Positions 20,166 through 31,396 of a stretch of 64,000 bases of DNA are shown one piece after another. A model generated the notes under the pieces. The model was not told the origin of the DNA, made no database searches, and saw nothing but the letters and a program-made list of their open reading frames with translations. Origin of the DNA: Hirsutella rhossiliensis (taxonomy: Eukaryota; Ascomycota; Sordariomycetes; Hypocreales; Ophiocordycipitaceae); contig NW_025408683.1 in NCBI RefSeq assembly GCF_020360975.1, forward strand, positions 310,001 to 374,000, written 5' to 3'. The translations under genes were made by a program, and so were the position numbers. How positions within the stretch are numbered: the first letter of the stretch is position 1; the number at the start of each line of letters is the position of its first letter.

Positions 20166-22058
20166 ATGAGCCAGGGCCAGGAAAGTCACCAGGCAGCAAG
20201 CTATAGCCAGTTCGCCTGCATCGGGTGTGGCTTTTCGGCCGTCGCCCTGGGCGCCACGCTCAAACGATGGTATGGTATTACAGATATCTGCTTTTTCGAG
20301 CGTCAGGGAAACGTCGGAGGGGTGTGGTTCGCGAATAAGTATCCCGGTGCGTGATTCCGCAAGCCAGTATCTCTCTGCCGGTTGGTGCTGAGGCTCACTC
20401 ACTTGGCCAGGTTGCGCCAGCGACGTGCCCAGCGCCCTTTACTGCCTTTCTTTCTCTCCAAACTCGCATTGGTCGAATTTTCTTGCTCCGCACGATGAGT
20501 TATGCCAGTACATATCAAGGGTAGCTGATGAGTACGGTCTCCTTCAGAAAATGAGGTTCAACGCCGCTGTCGAACGGTGCGAGTGGATCGAGGAGAAGCG
20601 GCGTTGGCGAATGCAAATATGCGACGGTGAAACAGGCGACATACTCATCCACGAGAGTCATTTCCTCTTCAGCGCAGCCGGCCAGCTGGTCTACCCCCGC
20701 GAGCCTGATCTTCCTGGCATAGAGTCCTTCCGCGGGCCCGTATTTCACGCGTCGCGCTGGAGGCACGATATCGACCTGTGTAACAAAAATGTTGTCCTCG
20801 TGGGAAACGGCTGCACGGCCACCCAAATTGTGCCCGCCATCAGGGATCAGGCAAGGCGGGTAACTCAGTTTATGCGCTCTAAGCACTGGATCCTTCCCGG
20901 ATTTAAAATGTCGGCACGGGTTACCTCGCTGGTCCAGTTCCTCTGCAGATATGTACCCGGCTTCTTTTACCTCTTCCGATTCCTCGCCTTCTTGGCCACG
21001 GAGAATGATATGCGAGCCATCTACATGACCCTGGCCGCGGCCGCCTTTCGCCGGAGCACGTCCTCGTTGGCGAAGTGTTATATCAAGTCTGCAGCGCCGG
21101 CCGAGTACCACGATTTGCTGGTGCCGGACTTTGAGCTGGGCTGCAAGCGAACAATCCTCGACGATACCGGCTACATGGAGAGCCTGCATGCCGACAACGT
21201 CGAGTTAACGGACGACCCCATTCTTGAGGTACTGCCACATGGTGTACGCTCCAGAAACGGTTTCACCAAGGCCGATGTGATAGTCCTGGCGACTGGGTTC
21301 GAAACGAATCAGTTCCTGACAGGCATCAATGTCATCGGCCGGCACGGCAAGACTGTAACTGAGCACTGGGAGGCTTTTGGCGGCCCTGGCGCATACAACA
21401 CGACGTGTTTGAACGGGTTCCCCAATTTTTTCATGATCCTTGGTAAGTGGAAGGCGTACGAACTAGGCATTAGAAGACGGTGAGAAGACAGGTAAAGGGG
21501 GGTTTTGGGCATATGCCAGGAATTGACATGCGTCAAATAGGTCCAAATACAGGGTCTGGAGCCACTTCAGCTCTCTTGGCCTCGGAGAACACAATAAATT
21601 ACTCCCTGCGCATCATCAAGCCAATCATCGACGGGGATGCTATAACAGTCGACGTGAATCGCGGTGCTGAAGAGCTTTACATCCACCAAATACAGGAGGA
21701 TTTGCAAAGAACGGTGTGGTCAGCGGGGTGCAGCAGCTGGTACAATAGGGGAAGCAAGGCGCGAAACGCCATGAACTACCCGTTTTCGCAGCTACACTTC
21801 TGGTATCGGTGCCTATTTCCGGTTTACGCCGATTTTACGTACGAGGTGAGTTTCCAGACCCTGGGCCCTTGCGATACCTTTGTTGTTGGTTGACCGGGGC
21901 CCTGACTCTGTTCGCTTTCTCAGCCGGCGACGAAGCGAAAGCGTCGCTTAATGCCGGGGAGGATGGTAATGGTGAGCATAGGGGGGGCTTTGGCCTTGGC
22001 AGGAATCGCCTTTGTCTTTGCTAGGAGCAGATATCTGCCACGGCCGGTCATCTTATAG
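20166..22058 (+). CDS. FAD-dependent (Baeyer-Villiger-like) monooxygenase
   Basis: Four exons: 20166-20346, 20411-21442, 21541-21845, 21924-22058, giving 550 residues with GT-AG introns of 64, 98 and 78 bp that keep frame. The N-terminal dinucleotide fold IGCGFSAVALG binds FAD. FRGPVFHASRWRH fits the Baeyer-Villiger/flavin monooxygenase fingerprint FxGxxxHxxxW. GNGCTATQIVPAI is the second, NADPH-binding fold, and ATGF is the conserved late motif. The last exon adds a hydrophobic segment (MVMVSIGGALALAGIAFVFA) with flanking basic residues, so the enzyme may be membrane-anchored at its C-terminus. It would insert oxygen into a ketone or similar substrate using NADPH; the substrate cannot be told. 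No biosynthetic partner genes are adjacent. Confidence 0.85.
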
Positions 22059-22940
22059 GTGAAGACGGCCTGTGGAGAAGGAGCAGGATACAAATGGCTT
22101 GCGTCTTGTGCTTGTCGCCTGTCGAACGCGTCTCTGACTGAGTAAGTCGGTTAATATTGATGGCTCGCTGAGGTTCCAGAACAGGCGGTGGCAAAGCGAC
22201 ATCCCGCGTCGAATGCTAGCGGGGAGAGAAATGCTCCGGCAAAGGTCTCTTTAAGTGTGAGAGAACACAAGAGTCTATATGAGGACGTGAAAGCCTGGCT
22301 GCAAAGAGCACTCTATTAAGCCTCTAGGGTAGTTGCTGCTGCTGCTCTTGCACTCGGCGCAACGCATGATATGTGTTGGAAGGGCCATTGTCGATACGCG
22401 TTATGAATAACACTTCCCAATGGGGGTGTCCCTATTTTGCCTGGTGTAGCGGTACTTAACCAGCTTCACAGTTCGTGCATCGTACAGGGCCAAGGACCTA
22501 CAAGCGGTGGCCATCAGTGTAAAGGCCGCGTGTGGAGCCGCTCCTCCAGCGCGCTGACACCAGCTGTTGGCGGGCAACGCGGGGCAGCTGCTGGGCTTCG
22601 AGTGGGGCAACATCGGCTCCGTCCGCCTCCGCCACCGCCGCCGGTTCGTGCGGGCGGCGTGGGCGCCTTTCCTCCATCACCTGGCCTCCATTTTCCCTCT
22701 GCCCGGAACAGCCTCCCTCGCCCGACGTGCAATGGGGGACGCGGCGTGTCTTCCAGCAATGCTCTCGTCGAGCTCCGTATCACCTGTCCATCATTGATTC
22801 CATCATTGATGCCTCGCTTCTCCTGTCCCCCGTCGTCATCGATCCTCTGACGTCGACTCATCCCGATCGTCTTTCCGCCCAGGCCCAGCGGCGGCCCACC
22901 AGCCCCAACTCAACGCCTTGCTCGTCCACGCGGAACAAAC
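22059..22940. other. Intergenic between monooxygenase and F-box-like gene
   Basis: About 0.9 kb holding the 3' end of the monooxygenase gene and the promoter or leader of the next gene. Overlapping GC-rich open frames here show no protein motif. Confidence 0.4.
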
Positions 22941-24537
22941 ATGGCTCGCTTTGTCGACTTGGATGAGGAGCCCGAGGCGGCTGACGCTGTGGCGTGGCCG
23001 TCGACGTCCGCCGCCGACAGAGCTGCGCCGATGCACGTTCGTGACCGCGACGAGTCCAAAGACGGCAACACCTCCAGCCACGCCGACTCGAGGTCCCGTG
23101 TCCAGAATGCCATGACGGAGGCCCTTGGCTGTTATCCGTGCGTCTGCATCTCCCTTCATTGCACCGCTCCCAGCTTTCTCGCCGCATCACTAACGCCCAT
23201 TCTCTCGCCTCCGCCAGCATTGTCATCGCCGTCGCCTCGCACATCGACCTCAACACCCTTGATGCGCTCGCTCGTGTCTGTCGAGGCATTCACGACAGCC
23301 TCATTCAATACCGCTCCATCCTTCTCACCTCGACCCTGCACTGCTCCAGAGAAGCGGCCCCGGTCAACGGCAATGCAGTGCTCCGATTCCGCGCCCGCGC
23401 CAGCAACTGGCACTACATGGAAGACGGGCGCAGCTTCGACGGCAAGTCGGGCTATTGCGCGCGCGACATGGTCCACGAGTGCCGGAGATGCAGCGAGGTG
23501 ATTTGCAGGGCAAGTCCAGTCCCCTGCGCCGCCACCGTCGTTTCGTATCTGCTGTTTGGCGGGACAACCTAACCATAGGTGCTAACACGGGGAGCCGGGC
23601 GAGTTTCTATATACAGAACTGTGCCATCAAGCCGCCAGCGCCAGTCGCTTTGCGAGAGAGACATCGCCGATTGTGCGTGACGTGTGCTCGCGCTTCCCTA
23701 GCCACCTTCTTAAGCCCGCCCTTGGACGCGTGCACGCCGATGAGCTCCGAGGCCGTCGAGCGAATCATTTGCACTTGTCACACCAGAGGCGTTTGGCTGT
23801 GTCAGCCGTGCGGACGTGGCATTCGAAATATGGATAGTGAATATCAGCAGTATGCTTCCCTCGCCTTTACCATGGCCGGGAGAGATGGACTCATTCAACT
23901 GATACAACTTCACTTCAAATTGTCTAGGATTTGGCACTGGCGTAGCCACTATGGAGAGATTCTCGGCGGACTGGGCACGGGCATCGGTGATGGCGACCGG
24001 GGTGTCATCTGCGGCCGCGAAACAAGCTGCCTTGCCGCGAAGGACATTGAACATGAAGTGGACTGTGATGCCGAGGACGCCCGGGGGTACGGCGAACCTG
24101 GGTCTACGCCCGGGGGTCCTTCTCTGGTCTCAGCCGCGTCTGCCACCTCTACAGCCTCTGGTGCGGCCGCCGATCAAGCAACGTCGCCCGTCACCGCCAT
24201 GCCCATGGGGCCTCTGCTCCTTGACGGGCTCCGGCACGAAAACGAGCGGACGCCGTCTCCGCAGCTCGGACCCGGGTACGAGCGGCACGAGATTGAAGGC
24301 ATCGGCGGCAGGGTCAAGCGCAAGCTGGTGCGCATGGTGCGCGTCGGGGCCTGCGTGCCTGAGGGGGTCGACGAGACGGGCTTCGGCAACCGCATACTCA
24401 GGCCCGAGGTCAGGGGCGATGCGCGCAGCTGGTGCGGCTGGTGCTTGAGGGTGATTCCGGGACGCAGTGACGTGGCGAGTCTCAGCGCCGACGCCCAATG
24501 TACGGGCGGGCGACGCCTCCTGAGGGGCAGGGGTTGA
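22941..24537 (+). CDS. F-box-like cysteine-rich protein, uncharacterised fungal family
   Basis: Four exons: 22941-23137, 23218-23509, 23617-23849, 23928-24537, giving 443 residues. Intron 1 has a good branch point (ACTAACG). Intron 2 starts with GC (AGG|GCAAGT) and is needed to join ECRRCSEVICR to NCAIKPP. Intron 3 is 78 bp, in frame and without a stop, so retention would also be translatable. Residues about 66-105 (IVIAVASHIDLNTLDALARVC) look like an F-box-like helical motif, suggesting a link to SCF ubiquitin ligase, but this is inference. Cys pairs follow (CRRCSEVICRNC, CVTCA, CTCHTRGVWLCQPC) that probably bind zinc. The C-terminal part is charged and variable. The exact function is unknown. 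Confidence 0.75.
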
Positions 24538-24912
24538 ATGGCTGTCCCCGTTTGTTGACCACCATGCGATGAGTACGCCGCAGGCCACGCGGGGGACACG
24601 GTGACTCTCGAAGATTTGATGACGGGCGCTTGTTAGCCAGGGCATGGATGGTAAACGTGTTGATATCGTATCTCGGTTGGTAATGGTATATGCAGCAGCC
24701 GCAAAGCGAGATGCTCCTCATTTCCTCTCCCCGTCGGCTCTCCAGCGTGCTCTCACATCTGCGCGGGGGGTTTTTGTTCAATCCGCAAATATGAAAAGCG
24801 CCAGACCGCGCGCCATCCCTGCGCTTCAATCGTACACATGTTTTCGCTATTAGACAAAAGTTGCTACACGCGGACCGCCCCCAAGGTCCCTGTCCAATCC
24901 CCGCGCACCGAG
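24538..24912. other. Convergent 3' intergenic region
   Basis: 375 bp between the stops of two converging genes; presumed 3' untranslated regions and polyadenylation signals. Nothing else seen. Confidence 0.4.
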
Positions 24913-25569
24913 TCACAGCTCGCCGCGGTACATCATTTCGGCCCGCCTTTTGCGGTCCTCCCTCGCCTGCCTCTTCTTGGGCCCCCAGCGCGCCATCTTG
25001 CGTTCCAGCTTCCCTTCGAGCCACTCGATGTGGCCCGGCGGGGCGGGCGCCACCATGCGGACAAAGATGGGCGAGCAGTCGAACTTTTGGGCGAGGTGGC
25101 CGACGCTCCACTGCACGGGGTCGGCGAGGCGTAGGCGCCGCATCTCGGCCACATCCTCCTCCTTGAGGTGGTAGCGCGGCTCGCGGCGGTGGTACCGCAT
25201 GGCCGGGGGCAGATCGGCGTCGGCGGACGATGTCGACGTCGCCGGTTGCTGCGCGTCGCTGCTGCTGCTGCTGTCCCGCCGGGCTTCGAGGATAGCCTGC
25301 CGCCGGGGGTCTTCGGGGGGAAGGAAGATAAAGGGCGTGTGGTAGGGCGAGGCCTCGGCCTCGGGCGGGTTGTAGATGATGGAGTCGGCGGCGGGGAAGG
25401 CGGCGGATCGGTCGGGGAGGAAGGAGGGGTGCGGAGCGATCTTGAGCGCGCGCTTCGTCCGGGCCGTCGTCTTGTGTCCGCGGGCAGAGCAGAGGGAGAG
25501 GAAGGCTGGGCGGCGAGAGGCGGCAGCGAGCAGCTGGGCCGCCGGGCGGATCAGAGACCGCAGCTCCAT
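24913..25569 (-). CDS. MRPL20: Mitochondrial large-subunit ribosomal protein mL58 (MRPL20 family)
   Basis: Single exon, 218 residues from ATG 25569; the frame is open further upstream but without an ATG. The N-terminus (MELRSLIRPAAQLLAAASRR) is basic and hydroxylated, as in mitochondrial targeting peptides. SIIYNPPEAEASPYHTPFIF and the C-terminal block YHLKEEDVAEMRRLR ... LAQKFDCSPIFVRMV ... ARWGPKKRQAREDRKRR match fungal 54S L20. It would be a structural protein of the mitochondrial ribosome. A CACGTG element lies about 240 bp upstream. Confidence 0.85.
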   Translation of the reverse strand: MELRSLIRPAAQLLAAASRRPAFLSLCSARGHKTTARTKRALKIAPHPSFLPDRSAAFPAADSIIYNPPEAEASPYHTPFIFLPPEDPRRQAILEARRDSSSSSDAQQPATSTSSADADLPPAMRYHRREPRYHLKEEDVAEMRRLRLADPVQWSVGHLAQKFDCSPIFVRMVAPAPPGHIEWLEGKLERKMARWGPKKRQAREDRKRRAEMMYRGEL

Positions 25570-25811
25570 GCCTCGCCACGGGCGCGGAGACAACAATTGG
25601 GGGGCTTAAGCACAGCAAACGAAAACCGGGGTTATCGGGTTGCGTTGAGTCGTGCCAGCTTCACCTCTTGTGATTGATGAGCGGCTAGACAGGCGAATCG
25701 GTGTATCCTGCGTCGTGCCTCTCGTAGACCTTGCTTCGGGCGTTGTCGAGAGGAAGATTTTCCAGGGCACTCCAATCTGCTTACGTAATTGACAGGGTCC
25801 AGGGTGCGTAA

Positions 25812-25821
25812 ATCACGTGAT
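25812..25821. promoter_or_regulatory. Palindromic E-box ATCACGTGAT
   Basis: A perfect 10-bp palindrome with the TCACGTGA core used by bHLH factors such as Cbf1. It lies about 240 bp upstream of the mL58 start codon. Function inferred only. Confidence 0.45.
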
Positions 25822-27499
25822 ACTGCAGTGCACGGAGACTACTTCGTGCACGACACCTGCAAAAGAAACACAACACGGGACTTGGCGATCCGCCTTTTGC
25901 TGACGTGTGCACTTGTTTCGAGGGTGGCCTGTGAAACCGAGCCCCGAAAAGATGGCGAATGAGGGGCTGGACGAGAAGAAGACGAATGCGAGTCGCCAAG
26001 CAAAGCAAGCGGAATGGATGACAATCACTGCGTTCAGCCCGAAGGCCGGAGACCCAACTTTGTGATATCATGCGCAAAACGCCGCTGCTTGGCATGCTTG
26101 CGTTTATCATCGGGAGGAGAGGGGCCCTTTAGGGCCTCGTTGGCTGCAGGCAGGAGGGGTACACCCAAGAGTCATCACGAGGACCCAACACTGCGTGAGA
26201 ACCGGCCGCAGGGTATCTATCGGTGAAGGGAAAGAGGGCAGAGGGCGGACGAGAATTCTGGCGCTGCGGTGTCTTGTGTCGCATCTTCCAACCGCCCTGC
26301 CTGTCTTGAAACCAAACAACAACATGGCCACGATGTGCGACAGACTGGCGACGCGGACCCTATGCCGGGGCAGCCCGTCTCGGAGGAGTCGTTGGGTGTG
26401 TGTGTGACGTGCATGCCTCACACTACACGGCTCCCGTGATGCTGTATGTGGCTCGATGTAAGCGGCACAAAGGCGCCGAATCAGGTGATGCAGAGGGTGG
26501 TGCACGATGCTTGGCCTGCAAGTCAAGCAAGTGTTTCGAGTCGGAGCTGGCACGGAGCAGCAAATCCAAGGGCAGAGAGGCTGGCCGCTCAGGGTGGGCA
26601 GGCATCGTCACCTGTCCATCCAGCAAGGCGCCCACCTGTCTTGGCTCATTGGAGCAGAGCCCTGTGCCGCATACCTTTGAATTGCAGCATCAGACAATGG
26701 ATGGATGGGCTGTATGTATGTAGTGGTAGTCACATCTCTGCTCGCCCTCTGCTCGCCACTCTCCTCGCACGACCATCTGCCTCTTTCATGGCCTTCCTGT
26801 GTCCCTCTGGCCTCTTGCGTCCCCTGCGAGTCTGCGAGTCTGCGTGACACACCAGGTACAGGACCGTAAACCCCACGGACAGCGCCCCCTCTGTTGGCGC
26901 CTTGTACCGCTCACCGCAGCATACAGTACGTATTTTCCTTCTCCTCGCCCATCCCGTGGCCTAGGCATGGTTGCAAGCCGGACGGACCTCTCCTCGCCTC
27001 TTCCACTTTTTCCCCCTCGGGTGTCAGCAACAGGGGTGAGAACCAGCGGCTTGCGCCGTGGTCCAAGGTACCGCAGTTGAACGGTGACAACCGAGAAGGC
27101 AGCGCGCTCCAAGACCCCATCGTGTGTCAGGCGCCGTCCCCCCTCCTTCCTCCACCCCCCCCACTTATCCTTCCCCGACATCAGGTACGTCAACAATGCC
27201 TGTTCCTTCCTCAACGCCGCCTCGCTCTCGCTCTTCCCATGACACGGCACGGCAGCGGCGAATGGCTACGTGAACTCGTCTGCTCACCAGCTTGCTAGGG
27301 TACCTCCAACCCCCGACATTTTCGACTCTCCTCTTTTTTCTCTGCAAGGGGAAAAAAAAAATTCGTCCACCCCCGTGCTTCATGTCCAGGCAGCTCGATT
27401 GCTTGTGGACACAACCAGAACGCAGCCCTCGGCCTAGCTTGACCCCCCCGAGAGCTCTTGGCCAGGAAACGGCTGTCCCGCGACGCACACTCATCGACA
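25822..27499. other. Long intergenic region and leader of the next gene
   Basis: About 1.7 kb without a convincing gene. It includes pyrimidine-rich stretches near 27.14-27.17 kb and 27.32-27.35 kb, typical of fungal promoters and leaders. Open frames on both strands lack motifs. Confidence 0.4.
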
Positions 27500-28672
27500 A
27501 TGAGTCTCGCCGAGGCACCGTCGCTCAAGAGCGGCCAGATGTACTCGCCCAGCAAGAGCCTGTCGGACAGCGCTGGCTATGGCGACTCGACGGCGCCTCG
27601 AACAGCCGACGCAGCAGGGCCAGAGTCTCGGACAGACGACGGCAGGAAGAATGGAAAGAGCAAGAAACGAAGCCTCTTTGGCTTCGGCAAGAAAAAGGCA
27701 GAAACCTCGTTCCGGTCAGCTTCCAGCGCCGAGCCCCCGTCTCTGTCGAGGGACGCCTCGAGGCTTTCGTCAACGTCGCAGGCGACCTCATCACCCACCC
27801 AAATCACCAACGCAACCGCGGCCACCACCCAAAGTGAGCCCGGGCCTTTCGTCATCCCTTCCTCTCCGACTCGGGCGCTGTCGACATCGCCTCGCGTGTC
27901 TTCCCCGGCCGGCTCCCAAATCTTCGAGCGAGACGTCCAGGACAGCACCGTGCTCAAACCCAGCTCGCCCGCGATCCCGACGCACATCCAGACGGAAAAC
28001 TACATACCCCCCGTGCTTGACGACGCTTCCGAGGCCATCACCAACGAAAAGCTGAACCCCGACGCTGTCGAGATCGTCACCCACACCTTGCACCAGCCGG
28101 CGTCGGTGACTGTGACAGGGACGAGCGGGGCGGTGGGCGGCAGCAGCACCCCCTTTGACCAGACGTCGAGCGAGTGGGCCGCCGAGCTGGCCTCGTTTGC
28201 AGATCGCGTGGGCCTGCCGCCGCCCGACAATGCCTCCAACTATGGCTCGCTCGACTCTGCCGATGTACGCCGGCTATCCTTTATCTCCTTTGCCGACGTC
28301 GTCCAGGCCGAGCACACTGGTCACGCTGGCACGGCCGAGTCCCGGGACAGCATCCACTTGGCCGGCCTCACCTCGATTCCCTCGGCGGCGCTGAACCGCT
28401 CTCCGTCGCCAATCCGGTCGCCCGTATCTAGCCAAGGACCCGGCACTAGCCCACCGACGAGCAACCCCGGAAGCATGAAGGGCGTCGACCTTAGTCCCTT
28501 GCGCAAGCCGGTGACAAGTCCGAGCAGCGGCGGTCAGCTCAACCTGACAGCCCCGACCAACGACTTGAACATTGAAACTATGAGGCAGGCTCTGAGGCGA
28601 ACGGGAAGCTCAGACCTTAGCAACGTCCGGAGCATGCCGACCAGTCCAATCGAAGGGCCCGTGTCGCGCTAG
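27500..28672 (+). CDS. Uncharacterised Ser/Pro/Thr-rich protein
   Basis: Single exon, 390 residues, from an ATG in good context (GACAATGAG); the frame is open 42 bases further upstream but without an ATG. It is low-complexity and probably largely disordered, with a basic patch KNGKSKKRSLFGFGKKKAE near residues 50-68. Later comes a more ordered segment, WAAELASFADRVGLPPPDN and RRLSFISFADVV (RRLS resembles a PKA site). Many SP/TP pairs follow (SPSPIRSPVSS). No catalytic motif, signal peptide or membrane segment is seen. Codon use and the clean frame argue it is real. Confidence 0.7.
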   Translation: MSLAEAPSLKSGQMYSPSKSLSDSAGYGDSTAPRTADAAGPESRTDDGRKNGKSKKRSLFGFGKKKAETSFRSASSAEPPSLSRDASRLSSTSQATSSPTQITNATAATTQSEPGPFVIPSSPTRALSTSPRVSSPAGSQIFERDVQDSTVLKPSSPAIPTHIQTENYIPPVLDDASEAITNEKLNPDAVEIVTHTLHQPASVTVTGTSGAVGGSSTPFDQTSSEWAAELASFADRVGLPPPDNASNYGSLDSADVRRLSFISFADVVQAEHTGHAGTAESRDSIHLAGLTSIPSAALNRSPSPIRSPVSSQGPGTSPPTSNPGSMKGVDLSPLRKPVTSPSSGGQLNLTAPTNDLNIETMRQALRRTGSSDLSNVRSMPTSPIEGPVSR

Positions 28673-30501
28673 GCAAATCGAGAAGCAGCGCTTGCTTCTT
28701 TCCCCTCGGCTGTTTTGTTGCTTGCACGGAGGGCCCCTTGCCTTCTGTTACCACTAGACAACCGCATGCTAGTTCTTCTCCGTTGGCCTGATCTTATCTT
28801 CCCGTCTCTCGTTACCCCTTCATTGTGACCAAGTCCCAGGAGGATTATTGTCTTTTGTTCTCTCTTTCCCATCTTTTTCTCGGTTCCCGTTTGTGATATG
28901 GCATGAATGTATCAGGGCCTTACAGATGCTTTGGTTTGGCAATAGGGAGTTGGAAGAGCCGGCGGCACCCGGCGTCGTTGAATCTACAAAACTACGCACA
29001 CGCAAGCATGCACTATCACACGCACTTGCGTCTTTTTCCTCGTTTCCCCCGTCCCTTGTTCGACATGGGCGACAGCGTGCATCTACATGAAACCCGTAAA
29101 CCACGGGGGAGCGTTGCTGGGTCGGAGTCTCTCGGTTGAACACTGCGACGGAGGTGCCGGTGGGCCATGTGTTTACTCTGCTTCCATCAAGCCTTGCTTG
29201 GGCTGGAGAGTGCTGCAGGGAGGGAGAAGCCAAAAGCATAGGGGCAAGTTTTAGGCAGTGTACGGATTCAAAGCGTTGACTGTCGCATGGACAAAGACGA
29301 CGCCATGTGCCGGCCTCGAGGTTTGCCCAATATGAGACCTTGGTAGTGCTTGATGGGCGCGGGCTTGAGCGTGAGTCGATGCTTTGCAAGGCGTTTATGC
29401 GGTGGCGTGGCCACATTCATGCGCGGTTCGGCGCCTCGACGCGACCGCTTCTCATTCGGCCATGACCTCGACAACGAGAAGCCTGACTGGGCCGCTGGAC
29501 GAGGGCCGCCCGGCTACGGTTCCGAGATTGAAGAGGTCTCAGATCTCGCAGACAGCTGTTGGTCGGTGCAATGCTATGCCCTCCGCCATGCAAACGTTGT
29601 CCCCTTGAACTCCGTTGACGCCCATTGGAGCGAGAAAATGTGCATGCAGACTCGGCCGGCCGCCCCCCCTCTCCGATGAGACATGCAGGATCGGAGGCGG
29701 CAGAGGGCACGAGGATCTGTTTCGGGGCCCGCGTTTGTCGCGAGGAGGGGGGAGCGTTCCGCAGTTGTCCCGCGGGCTGGTGGGCAGAGAGCGCTTGGCT
29801 ACGAGCTGATTTCTTGGAGCCGGCGGTGGGCTGTGGGTGCGGCAGAGAGATGAAATGAGATGATGGAGGACAACTCTCGAGACGGGCAAGATGGGTTGTC
29901 TTGTCTTTTAGCTGGGGGCGGCCGAGATGTTCATCATTGCCGACCGTGCGTGTGTGTGCGTGCTCCGAGACCGCTCGACCTGGCTGTGGCTTTTGTAATT
30001 CGGAGCAAAGAAGATGGATAAGAAATGTCCCGGAGCTGAGGCCGTGACGTGCGATTGGAGGAGGGTGCGGTAAGCAATCAACGTCGACTTCAGCCAAGAC
30101 GCTGTCCGACGCCACCACGATATTGCGCGGCTGTTCCCGCCCTCGGATCCCAGTACATAGGCATGTACACAGATATACTCCGCCCGACTTCCTTTTTCGA
30201 TTATTTTTCCAATGACGAAGCCCCATTCCGATCAAGTGGGGGGGGAAGGAGAGTGAGGGGGCGAGATTACATTTGAAGCGGGACCATTCCAGACATTGGG
30301 CTGTTATACTTTGCATCTGCTCCTCTGGTCCTGCGCTAACTTGTGCCTCTGGCCTTTTGCAAACATGGGAAACCAAGCAAATCTCCATCCTGGATCTGAT
30401 GCAATATCTGTGCCCTTTTGACTTTTGCCTACGGATAAATTCTTAACGGGCGGGACTCCGCTCATCCATCCGTTGTGTTGTCATGACGTCGGGGCTGCGT
30501 G

Positions 30502-30543
30502 GGTGGCCAAGGCTCATGAGGCTGGGCATGAGCCTTGGCCACC
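30502..30543. repeat. Perfect 17-bp inverted repeat with 8-base loop
   Basis: The left arm GGTGGCCAAGGCTCATG (30502-30518) is exactly complementary to the right arm CATGAGCCTTGGCCACC (30527-30543), with loop AGGCTGGG. It would form a strong hairpin in DNA or RNA. It lies in the long gap before the RasGAP gene, far from either coding end. Confidence 0.85.
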
Positions 30544-30845
30544 TTCTCTTTTGTTCCGGTTTGCGTTCTTTTTCCTCGTCTGTGCTTTCTTTTTCCTTGA
30601 CTCTCCTAACCGCCCAGGATGATCATTCCGTCGTGCGTTTCCCCTCTTGAGCCCTGCTCCAGAGCCGTCAGGGTCTCGCGGCTGGTTACTCCTGTTGCGG
30701 GGGTTTGAGTTGCAGCACAAAGAGCCCCCCTGCCATGCCAGCGCGGCCAGAGGCTAGCCTTCCGTGGTATGGGGGTGAAACGGGACTGACTGGACGGTGA
30801 GCACCAAGGAACACCAAGGACGAGAGGGGGTGTCGCGTCTTCACA

Positions 30846-30887
30846 GCGGCCGCTAGTGGTTCTCAGCGAGGACATCGCGGCCGCTAG
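30846..30887. repeat. Two direct 11-bp repeats GCGGCCGCTAG
   Basis: Copies at 30846-30856 and 30877-30887, each containing the palindrome GCGGCCGC, spaced 31 bp start to start. Purpose unknown. Confidence 0.6.
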
Positions 30888-30903
30888 CAACCGCTGTCGG
30901 CGT

Positions 30904-31396
30904 AGGTACTGTACTCAATCATGCAAGGTACCTCGGCTCTCTGTACTCTGCTTGAGCAGGTACCGTGCTTTAGTCAGGGCGGCGCAGGGCAGACGGCCAG
31001 CTTCCGCCCCGTGTCGGGTACTCGGTCACATTGGGTACCCACGATAGCTCGCCTTTAAGTACCGCTGTAGAAGGCGGGGTACTACCAGCCAGTTAGTACT
31101 AATTCTGGCTTGCGCAGATCGGCCTGTTTTACAGCACTCTGATGCAATCTCACGGCAAAGACAAGCACAATTGCTGACGCTCTTGTCCTCGTTCGTCTCG
31201 TATCGGACAGGGCAAGAGCGCGGAGAGAGAAGCAGAAAGTTACTACGAGCTGCCGGGTAGGACGCGTGCTGGAGCTTGCGGGCCTGCTGAGAGCTTCTGC
31301 AGTTGCATCGGACGCTGCTGTTGGCCCACCGCATCTTTTTGCCCACCGTGGGAGCCAAATAGTACCTGACCGTGGTACTTTAACAGTTAAGGTACC
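30904..31396. promoter_or_regulatory. Dense cluster of GTAC/GGTACC tetramers
   Basis: Thirteen GTAC occurrences, mostly within GGTACC/GGTACT/AGTACC, in about 490 bp, ten of them in the first 200 bp; about two would be expected by chance at equal base frequencies. It may be an array of binding sites upstream of the RasGAP gene. Confidence 0.4.

Noticed and set aside
22437..22966. Several overlapping GC-rich open frames before the F-box-like gene
   Set aside because: Composition-driven, Arg/Pro/Ser-rich, no motif, and mutually overlapping on both strands.
24482..25618. 378-codon minus-strand open frame
   Set aside because: It is a shifted-frame shadow of the mL58 gene with Arg/Pro/Ala-rich composition; the mL58 frame has the clear family motifs.
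20166..28672. Possible secondary-metabolite cluster around the FAD monooxygenase
   Set aside because: No polyketide synthase, peptide synthetase, terpene cyclase, P450 or transporter is present within the window; neighbours are housekeeping or unassigned genes.
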